Shown here: positions 1-4,509 of the stretch, piece after piece
Position numbering within the stretch: position 1 is the first letter of the stretch
How the letters are laid out: each line of letters starts with the position of its first letter
NCBI GenBank assembly: GCA_031287975.1
Contig: JAITSF010000073.1
Coordinates: forward strand, 1 to 6,460
DNA length: 6,460 nucleotides
Reading direction: 5' to 3'
From: Candidatus Nomurabacteria bacterium
GTDB lineage: Bacteria > Patescibacteriota > Saccharimonadia > Saccharimonadales > Saccharimonadaceae
Made by a program: the position numbers and the translations under genes
Notes under the pieces: generated by a model
What the model was told of the DNA's origin: nothing
The model's database searches: none
What the model saw: the letters and a program-made list of their open reading frames with translations, nothing else

Positions 1-917
1 TGTTGATGTGGCTGGGCGAAATTATCACCGAAAAAGGCATCGGTAACGGTATTAGTCTGCTGATTTTCGCCGGTATTATTTCCCAGCTGCCGAATACCCT
101 CGGTGGTATTATTCAGGGTCTGACGACTGTTGGCGACGGCGAGGCACTGAATGTTTTTAACTGGTTTACGTTGCCGATTAACGCCGAAATGACTTATATT
201 GTACTGGTGGTGGGGATTTTGGCGCTGTTGGTGCTGTATTTTTTGGTCAAAATCAACGAAGCCCAACGGATTGTTACCATTAACTACGCCAAACGGGTGC
301 GTGGCAACACCGCTTATTCCGGCGTTAAGTCGATTTTGCCGATTAAGATGATTACCGCCGGTGTGATTCCGGTAATTTTTGCGGTGGCTTTTTTGGCGTT
401 GCCGGCTTTTGTCGGGCAGCTGTTGGTGGCATCGGGCAATCCGGATTGGAAAAGCCTAGGCGACAATTTAGTGCTGTGGTTTCAATCGCCCAACGCCGCG
501 AATATAGTGGCTTACGATATGTTTGACTGGACAAGCCTGATCTACCCGCTGGTTTATTTTGTGTTGGTTATCTTATTCACTTACTTTTATACCTCGATTA
601 TTTTCAACGCCAACGAGATCGCCGAAAATCTACAAAAACAAGGTGGGTTTATCGAAGGTGTCCGACCGGGCAAACAGACCGAAAATTACTTGCGCAAGAC
701 CGTCAATCGGCTAACACTATTCGGCTCGATCGCGCTGGGTTTGATTGCGGTGTTGCCGTTTGCGTTTGAATATGGCTTTGCTTTCTTGGGCTTTTCCGGC
801 ATCAACCTAGCGATTGGCGGCACGGGGTTGTTGATTGTGGTGTCGGTGGCGCTGGAGTCGCTGCGCCAGATTAACTCGCGGGCGTTAATGGTAACGTATG
901 ACGATTTTAATGTTTAG
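1..917 (+). CDS. secY: Preprotein translocase subunit SecY (3' part, 5' end outside window)
   Basis: SecY is the channel-forming subunit of the SecYEG translocon in the cytoplasmic membrane; it exports unfolded preproteins with SecA and inserts membrane proteins. The window holds 304 complete codons starting at base 3, against roughly 430-440 residues for a full protein, so the first third is missing. The visible part opens with the family signature [23 protein letters not shown] and covers about TM5 to TM10. It includes the cytosolic loop with [11 protein letters not shown] (visible residues 88-98) and the C5 loop with [12 protein letters not shown] (219-230). R221 matches the Arg that is critical for SecA-driven transport in E. 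coli. The end, with [15 protein letters not shown] followed by a short cytosolic tail, is complete and stops at TAG (915-917). The sortase-like gene follows after 8 nt, so the two are probably co-transcribed. No frameshift is seen. Confidence 0.97.
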   Translation, partial: [304 protein letters not shown]

Positions 918-925
918 AGGATTTA

Positions 926-1600
926 ATGGCGAAAAAACCTAACAAGAAACCATCGCGCAAAATTGTTCGAGTTTTGTTATTCATTTTGTTAGTTGCGACC
1001 ATGGCGGTTGGTTCGTTTTTTGTTTTGAAATTTATAATTCCGCCGCTGGTCGCGCCAGTTGAAACTGTCCAAACCGCTGAAAATTCTGAAAATATCAAAG
1101 ACGAATCCGAGCCGGACGGCGACTGGACTGTAGCACCGGAAAAACCGCGTTTTATGACAATCAAAGCGCTTGGTATCGACAAAGCTCGGGTTGTCGAACT
1201 CGGTGTCAAAGGCGAAAACAACCAACTCGAAGACCCTAAAAACATCCACGACGCTGGCTGGTATCGCGACAGCGCCTTGCCGGGCGCGCCGGTTGACACC
1301 GAATACGCCGGACTATATGACGGCCACAACACCGGTGTCAGTCAAAAAGGTATCTTTTTCTATCTCGATCGGCTAACCATAGGCGACGAAATCGTCATCG
1401 AACGCGGCGACGCCGCTGAACTGCGCTACGCCGTCCGCGAAGTCGAAACCGTCCTACTCGAGGAAATCGACATGTCCAAAATGCAGAAATCCTTCAACCC
1501 ACAAATCGAAGGCCTCAACATCATCTCCTGCGGCGGCGACTGGGATAAAGAGCGTCAAACCTACACCCATCGCGTTACCGTCCGCGCCACGATTAAATAA
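926..1600 (+). CDS. Membrane-anchored sortase, class F-like
   Basis: This is a predicted cysteine transpeptidase of the sortase family, acting on the outer face of the cytoplasmic membrane. The 224-residue protein has a basic N-terminus (residues 1-15), one membrane segment (about 14-39, type II anchor), an acidic linker (about 45-72) and a sortase beta-barrel domain (about 75-224). The three catalytic positions can be placed: His134 in DGHNTG, Cys202 in IISCGGDWD, and Arg216 in THRVTVRA. The CGG-x-(F/W)-D context after the Cys resembles class F sortases rather than the TLxTC of class A. The ATG is supported by AGAGGA at 916-921, a close spacing that overlaps the secY stop. The gene follows secY by 8 nt. 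No LPxTG-type substrate is encoded here, so its substrate and whether it attaches proteins to a wall, attaches them to a partner, or builds pili are unknown. Codons in its second half favour C at the third position, unlike secY. Confidence 0.85.
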   Translation: MAKKPNKKPSRKIVRVLLFILLVATMAVGSFFVLKFIIPPLVAPVETVQTAENSENIKDESEPDGDWTVAPEKPRFMTIKALGIDKARVVELGVKGENNQLEDPKNIHDAGWYRDSALPGAPVDTEYAGLYDGHNTGVSQKGIFFYLDRLTIGDEIVIERGDAAELRYAVREVETVLLEEIDMSKMQKSFNPQIEGLNIISCGGDWDKERQTYTHRVTVRATIK

Positions 1601-1604
1601 TTAA

Positions 1605-1633
1605 TTGACATTTGCGGCAGATTGTAGGATAAT
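1605..1633 (+). promoter_or_regulatory. Strong sigma70-type promoter immediately before the HExxH gene
   Basis: A perfect -35 hexamer TTGACA (1605-1610) is followed after exactly 17 nt by GATAAT (1628-1633), five of six matches to the -10 consensus. Transcription would start near 1639-1641, and the ATG is at 1642, so the transcript should carry no leader or only 1-3 nt. The promoter lies in the short gap after the sortase stop and would uncouple the downstream gene from secY. AGGA at 1626-1629 could serve as a weak ribosome binding site (12 nt spacing) on read-through mRNA, but it overlaps the -10 and would be absent from transcripts starting here. Confidence 0.75.
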
Positions 1634-1641
1634 TCTTTCAA

Positions 1642-2262
1642 ATGAAAATACCTGAATCTGAAGCGTCCGTTTGGCCGCAGGTTACCGCCAATTGTGATAT
1701 TGGCGAATTGCCATGCATCAAGGCCGGTTGGCGGCTTGACTGGGATAACAACAAGATAGCCGACTATCTGCGGAGCGCTGGTTTAAGCGACGAGCAAATC
1801 GAAAGCGTTCAGATAATGGTGGTGTCAGTTAGGGGCTTAGCTGCCCGCGCGATTAGCCGCGAAGCTCTCCAGGAAAACGGTATTGATGACGATATTGGAG
1901 GAGTCGTCGAAAGAGAGACTCATCAGATGACGCTGACCATGGGCGTCTTTGGCGGTAGCTACGGTCAGCATTGCCTGAACAGCCTCTTCGCGCACGAACT
2001 GCAGCACTTGGTCGAGTCTTTCACTATGTCGGACAAAGCCCGAGACCAAGAAGACGCCGAATCTGCGACAGCTGTGCTGAAATCATTTGGGTACTCTGTA
2101 GATGGCGATTGGCGGGAAACGCTCAAGGGAATTGACTCGCCGGAAATCTTGCGAGCGATATACAAGAATCGTCCGGCTGAGGTTCGAGCTGAGGCGGTCT
2201 GCGAACAATACCCTCCGGAGGCTTTCTTTACCCTAACGCATGATGATTATAAAGATGACTAA
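1642..2262 (+). CDS. Orphan HExxH protein, putative zinc metallopeptidase
   Basis: I do not recognise a named family. The 206-residue protein has no signal peptide or membrane segment, so it should be cytosolic. Its clearest motif is HELQH at residues 118-122 inside the helix-like stretch LFAHELQHLVESF, the zinc-binding and catalytic signature of many metallopeptidases. A third ligand could be Glu180 or Glu184 in RPAEVRAEAVCEQY, about 60 residues downstream, which would fit a gluzincin-like arrangement. Four Cys (18, 25, 111, 187) are present without a clear zinc-ribbon spacing. The late E-x3-A-rich stretch faintly recalls ImmA/IrrE proteins, but the spacing from HExxH is longer than usual there. 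The start is fixed by an in-frame TAA at 1630-1632, and no good Shine-Dalgarno precedes the ATG. It has its own promoter (1605-1633) and sits where adk/map lie in many bacteria. Peptidase activity is inferred from the motif only. Confidence 0.8.
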   Translation: MKIPESEASVWPQVTANCDIGELPCIKAGWRLDWDNNKIADYLRSAGLSDEQIESVQIMVVSVRGLAARAISREALQENGIDDDIGGVVERETHQMTLTMGVFGGSYGQHCLNSLFAHELQHLVESFTMSDKARDQEDAESATAVLKSFGYSVDGDWRETLKGIDSPEILRAIYKNRPAEVRAEAVCEQYPPEAFFTLTHDDYKDD

Positions 2263-2280
2263 TTCCCGAACTTCGAAAAT

Positions 2281-2304
2281 AGCCAAAAATAATGTTGGTT
2301 TTTT
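2281..2304 (+). terminator. Weak intrinsic terminator-like hairpin after the HExxH gene
   Basis: AGCCAA (2281-2286) pairs with TTGGTT (2295-2300) over six positions, including one G-U, around an 8-nt loop. A run of T (2299-2304) follows. With only two G-C pairs the stem is weak, so termination would be partial at best. Its right arm coincides exactly with the proposed -35 of the infA promoter, so the two readings compete or overlap. Confidence 0.3.
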
Positions 2305-2323
2305 GAAAAAAGTATTGTATAAT
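2295..2323 (+). promoter_or_regulatory. infA promoter giving a leaderless mRNA
   Basis: A perfect -10 TATAAT (2318-2323), preceded directly by TG, is spaced 17 nt from TTGGTT (2295-2300), a partial -35 match. The predicted start, about 7 nt after the -10, is near 2330, only about 6 nt before the infA ATG at 2336. No Shine-Dalgarno-like sequence lies between. TTGAAA at 2303-2308 is a better -35 hexamer, but its 9-nt spacing is too short to use. Confidence 0.7.
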
Positions 2324-2335
2324 TGACTTTATAAA

Positions 2336-2554
2336 ATGGCTAATGCAAAAGAAGTTATTAAAATGATCGGAAAGGTAGTGGAAATGTTACCGGCTGCCCA
2401 TTTTCGGGTTGAGTTGGAGAACGGCCACGCTATTATCGCTCATGTGTCGGGGAAAATGCGCAAGCATTACATCAAATTAGTACCCGGCGACAAAGTTGAA
2501 GTCGAAATGACGCCGTATGATTTGACTAAAGGCCGGATTATTTATCGACAATAG
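2336..2554 (+). CDS. infA: Translation initiation factor IF-1
   Basis: IF-1 binds the 30S A site during initiation and works with IF-2 and IF-3. The 72-residue product has the usual family length and is a single S1-like OB-fold. Strongly conserved blocks are FRVELENGH (residues 24-32), ISGKMRK-like [10 protein letters not shown] (37-46) and [10 protein letters not shown] (59-68). The start is secure: the N-terminus aligns with the family, and an in-frame TGA at 2324-2326 blocks any upstream extension. No ribosome binding site precedes the ATG, and a promoter -10 ends 12 nt upstream, so it is probably translated from a leaderless mRNA. The infA-rpmJ-rpsM order is the classical one, but here a 243-nt gap carrying its own promoter and a structured leader separates infA from rpmJ. 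Confidence 0.97.
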   Translation: MANAKEVIKMIGKVVEMLPAAHFRVELENGHAIIAHVSGKMRKHYIKLVPGDKVEVEMTPYDLTKGRIIYRQ

Positions 2555-2585
2555 TTTACAGAGGTCGCGAATATTCAAAAAATGT

Positions 2586-2614
2586 TTGCATTTTAATTTA
2601 AGCTGTGATAGACT
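2586..2614 (+). promoter_or_regulatory. Probable promoter for the rpmJ/alpha operon
   Basis: TTGCAT (2586-2591) and TAGACT (2609-2614) are separated by 17 nt. The -10 is preceded by TGA, giving the extended form TGnTAnnnT, which compensates for imperfect hexamers. Transcription would start near 2621, giving a leader of about 175 nt before rpmJ. Support is moderate: each hexamer has three or four consensus matches. Read-through from the infA promoter is also possible, because no convincing terminator follows infA. Confidence 0.5.
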
Positions 2615-2653
2615 GGACCTCAAGTAGTTATTCAGTAGGTCTAGCAAACTACC

Positions 2654-2796
2654 AGTTTTTAGTTGATTTGGCCTATGACTGCGAATAAAAGCGTTGCAGA
2701 TCACAGCGCTTGCCGGTGGCGGACTGGCGTCTTGTCGGCACGATATTAACTAAAGGTTTAGGACACCGCGGTCAGGTGTCTGTGAGAGGAAACACT
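2654..2796 (+). promoter_or_regulatory. Candidate structured cis-regulatory RNA leader of rpmJ (pseudoknotted)
   Basis: Several complementarities in the rpmJ leader combine into one compact fold. P1 is a continuous 14-pair helix, 2654-2667 with 2745-2758 (four G-U). Inside it are P2, 2689-2696 with 2704-2711 (8 pairs, one G-U, 7-nt loop), and P3, 2712-2715 with 2736-2739 (four G-C pairs, extendable by G-U), capped by an inner hairpin 2721-2724/2729-2732. P4 follows P1 after 2-3 nt: 2761-2767 with 2775-2781. All seven P4 loop bases (2768-2774) are complementary to 2676-2682 in the P1-P2 junction (six Watson-Crick, one G-U), forming a pseudoknot. The Shine-Dalgarno GAGAGGA (2784-2790) lies 2 nt after P4, and 2792-2796 can compete for the P4 3' strand. 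Position and layout suggest translational control of rpmJ and the downstream genes. The ligand is unknown; S4 feedback, as in the E. coli alpha operon, is one possibility. I recognise no known riboswitch class. The folding was done by eye without energies. Confidence 0.6.
2784..2790 (+). promoter_or_regulatory. Shine-Dalgarno of rpmJ, supporting the GTG start
   Basis: GAGAGGA lies 7 nt before the GTG at 2798-2800. This fixes the start of the short rpmJ gene and places the site between hairpin P4 and the initiation codon, where leader refolding could hide or expose it. Confidence 0.8.
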
Positions 2797-2797
2797 G

Positions 2798-2914
2798 GTG
2801 AAAGTTCGCTCAAGCGTTAAAAAAATCAGTCCAGATGACAAACTCGTCCGCCGCAAAGGTCGGCTGCGAGTTATCAACAAGAAAAAACCGCGCAACAAGC
2901 AGAGGCAGGGCTAA
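2798..2914 (+). CDS. rpmJ: 50S ribosomal protein L36, zinc-ligand-free form
   Basis: L36 is the smallest 50S protein; it binds 23S rRNA and helps stabilise the mature subunit. The 38-residue product starts [10 protein letters not shown], has the central [10 protein letters not shown] and ends KQRQG, all diagnostic of L36 and close to the usual 37 residues. The start is GTG, chosen because MKVR is the family N-terminus and a good ribosome binding site precedes it. The four classical zinc ligands are gone: the positions of Cys11, Cys14 and Cys27 hold Ser11, Asp14 and Asn27, and the His near position 32 is Asn33 or Arg32. This is a zinc-independent variant, with Lys/Arg and Asp perhaps replacing the metal by salt bridges. 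The stop is 2 nt before rpsM, so translation is probably coupled. It is the first gene after the structured leader. Confidence 0.95.
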   Translation: MKVRSSVKKISPDDKLVRRKGRLRVINKKKPRNKQRQG

Positions 2915-2916
2915 TT

Positions 2917-3303
2917 ATGGCAAGATTCGCAAACATTGAAATCCCAGCCGGCAAGCAAATCCAAATTGCGCTAACTTATATTTATGGTATTGGTCCGAAA
3001 TACGCCAGCGATATTTTGGCGGCGGCGAAAGTCGATCCGACCAAGCGCACCAAAGATCTCAGCGAGGCCGAAGAGCGCCAAATCCGCGACCAAATCGACA
3101 CCAACTACACAGTTGAGGGCGATTTAAAACGCATTACCACCGGTAATATCAAACGCCTACGCGACATTAAAAGCTATCGCGGCGAGCGTCACGCAAAGAA
3201 CCTGCCGGCGCGCGGTCAGCGCACCCGGACCAACGCCCGTACTAAACGCGGCAAACGTATCGCTATCGGCGGCGCACAACCAAAGGCGGCCAGCAAGACT
3301 TAA
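2917..3303 (+). CDS. rpsM: 30S ribosomal protein S13
   Basis: S13 sits in the head of the 30S subunit, contacts the 50S through the B1 bridges, and reaches the P-site tRNA with its C-terminal tail. The 128-residue product shows the family blocks ALTYIYGIGPKYA (residues 18-30), ITTGNIKRLRDIKSYRGERH (73-92, ending in the loop before the tail), LPARGQRTRTNARTKRGK (96-113) and a basic C-terminal tail. The length is slightly above the usual 118-125. The start is 2 nt after the rpmJ stop, and the purine-rich AGAGGCAGGG (2901-2910) inside the end of rpmJ provides the ribosome binding site. Third codon positions are rich in C, unlike rpsD and rpoA downstream. Confidence 0.97.
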   Translation: MARFANIEIPAGKQIQIALTYIYGIGPKYASDILAAAKVDPTKRTKDLSEAEERQIRDQIDTNYTVEGDLKRITTGNIKRLRDIKSYRGERHAKNLPARGQRTRTNARTKRGKRIAIGGAQPKAASKT

Positions 3304-3312
3304 AGGATAATT

Positions 3313-3879
3313 ATGACAAAAGATAATACTACTTCACAACCCAGCGAAAACGTTGTAAAAAATACAACGGACGAAGCCATTCAAGCGCCAAGCAATCCAG
3401 CGACTGACAAAGCCGATCAAGCGCCGGCGACAACCGACAAATCGGCGGCGGACAATGGCGAGCAAGCGGCTACAGCAGCGTCTGGCAGCTCAACGGAAAC
3501 TTCGAAACGGCGCAAGAAAGTCAAGCGCCACGTGCCGGCTGGACAAATGCATATTCAAGCAACTTTTAACAATACAATTATTAGTTTTACCGATCCGAAA
3601 GGTGGTGTCTTGGCGGCCTGCAGCGCTGGCGCTTGCGGTTTTCGGGGCAGCAAAAAAGGTACGGCTTATGCGGCACAGATTGCGGTTGACAAGGCGGCAG
3701 AAACAGCTCGAAATACTTATGGTTTGCAGAAAATCGCGATTTTTGTCAGAGGTGTCGGCTTAGGTCGCGACGCGGCAATTCGCGCCACTCTGAATCATGG
3801 CATGATAATCGATAGTATCACCGACGTTACCGGCATCCCGCATGGCGGCGTTCGGCCTAAAGGAGCAAGGAGAGCATAA
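3313..3879 (+). CDS. rpsK: 30S ribosomal protein S11 with a long N-terminal extension
   Basis: S11 lies on the 30S platform beside the 3' end of 16S rRNA, near the site of Shine-Dalgarno pairing. The 188-residue product is about 60 residues longer than the usual 125-130. Residues 1-64 are a low-complexity stretch rich in Ala, Thr, Asp, Gln and Ser without hydrophobic core residues, probably disordered; a basic cluster KRRKKVKRH (65-73) follows. The S11 core runs from about 74, with HIQATFNNTIISFTD (80-94), GFRGSKKGTAYAAQ (109-122) and TDVTGIPHGGVRPKGARR (170-187). The usual GPGPGR loop reads RGVGLGR (146-152). The start is supported by AAGGA (3303-3307), 5 nt before the ATG; no good internal site would produce only the core. 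The rpsD ATG overlaps its TAA by one base. Confidence 0.95.
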   Translation: MTKDNTTSQPSENVVKNTTDEAIQAPSNPATDKADQAPATTDKSAADNGEQAATAASGSSTETSKRRKKVKRHVPAGQMHIQATFNNTIISFTDPKGGVLAACSAGACGFRGSKKGTAYAAQIAVDKAAETARNTYGLQKIAIFVRGVGLGRDAAIRATLNHGMIIDSITDVTGIPHGGVRPKGARRA

Positions 3880-4496
3880 TGGCAAGAGATAGAAGTCCGA
3901 TAGTTAAACAAAGTCGCCGCGAGGGCGTGGCGCTGCATCCCAAAGCTTATAAAATTATGGCGCGCAAGACTGGTATTCCGGGTCAGCACGCTAATGGTCG
4001 GGCTGGTAGGACTAGTTTGTATTTGACGCAGCTGCGCGAGAAGCAAAAAGTTCGGCGGATGTATGGACTGCTGGAGAAGCAATTTGCGCGCTTGATGAAA
4101 GAAGCTTCGAACCGCTCGGGTTTGGCGGGCGAGAATTTGATTACGCTGTTGGAGCGGCGGTTGGATAACGTGGTTTATCGGGCTGGGTTTGCGCATTCGC
4201 GCCGCGCCGCGCGGCAGCTGGTTAGTCATGGCAACTTCACACTGAACTCTCGGCGAGTTGACATTCCGTCAATTCGTGTTAAGGCTGGCGACGTGATCGA
4301 GGTCCGTCCGAAAAGCCGTAAAAATGGCTATTTCAGCGCGCTGAACGAAATCGTCAGCGACTCCGCTGCTCAGCCGATTGGTTGGCTGAAAGCCGACGCC
4401 AAGAAATTTTTGATTACAATTACCGGTAACCCAACTCGCGAAGAGGCGGAGCCTGATATTAACGAACAACTAATCGTCGAGTATTATTCTCGATAA
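3879..4496 (+). CDS. rpsD: 30S ribosomal protein S4, cysteine-free form
   Basis: S4 is a primary assembly protein that binds the 16S 5' domain five-way junction and lines the mRNA entry channel with S3 and S5. The 205-residue product has the usual length. The N-terminal domain has YLTQLREKQKVRRMYGLLEKQF (residues 48-69). The S4 RNA-binding domain runs from about 93, with ERRLDNVVYRAGFAHSRRAARQLVSHGNFTLN (92-123), and the protein ends LIVEYYSR. There are no cysteines, so the N-terminal zinc site of C+ S4 proteins is absent. The ATG overlaps the rpsK stop (TAATG), and AAGGAGAG (3867-3874) is a strong ribosome binding site. In E. coli S4 represses the alpha operon through a pseudoknotted leader; since rpsD lies downstream of a predicted pseudoknot here, similar feedback is plausible but unproven. 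Confidence 0.97.
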   Translation: MARDRSPIVKQSRREGVALHPKAYKIMARKTGIPGQHANGRAGRTSLYLTQLREKQKVRRMYGLLEKQFARLMKEASNRSGLAGENLITLLERRLDNVVYRAGFAHSRRAARQLVSHGNFTLNSRRVDIPSIRVKAGDVIEVRPKSRKNGYFSALNEIVSDSAAQPIGWLKADAKKFLITITGNPTREEAEPDINEQLIVEYYSR

Positions 4497-4509
4497 GAAA
4501 GGGCAAATA

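Noticed and set aside
907..1332. Minus-strand open frame opposite the sortase, and other long antisense frames (for example 3795-4229, 4470-4943, 5537-6061).
   Set aside because: They lie opposite well-recognised genes, have no family resemblance or ribosome binding sites, and arise from codon bias on the coding strand.
2303..2323. TTGAAA as the -35 of the infA promoter.
   Set aside because: Only 9 nt separate it from TATAAT; the 17-nt-spaced TTGGTT is the workable element.
2569..2594. Palindrome GAATATTC (2569-2576) and A/T hairpin 2579-2584/2589-2594 after infA, considered as operator or terminator.
   Set aside because: The stem has one G-C pair and no T-run directly after it, and an 8-bp A/T palindrome is expected by chance; no regulator is implied.
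2741..2790. Possible T-box element: ACACCGCGG resembles the ACCGCG end of the T-box antiterminator.
   Set aside because: The AGGGTGG part with the UGGN tRNA-acceptor bulge is missing, there is no recognisable Stem I or specifier loop, and the downstream gene is not amino-acid related.
2771..2800. GGTCAGGTG followed by GAGGAAAC suggested an SRP RNA or RNase P RNA fragment.
   Set aside because: The SRP core (GGAAGGAAGCAGCC-type) and the RNase P P4 consensus are absent, and the segment is explained by hairpin P4 plus the rpmJ ribosome binding site.
3455..3763. Alternative +strand frame inside rpsK.
   Set aside because: It overlaps the S11 core, whose frame has unmistakable conserved motifs; the alternative product is an arginine/lysine-rich shadow.
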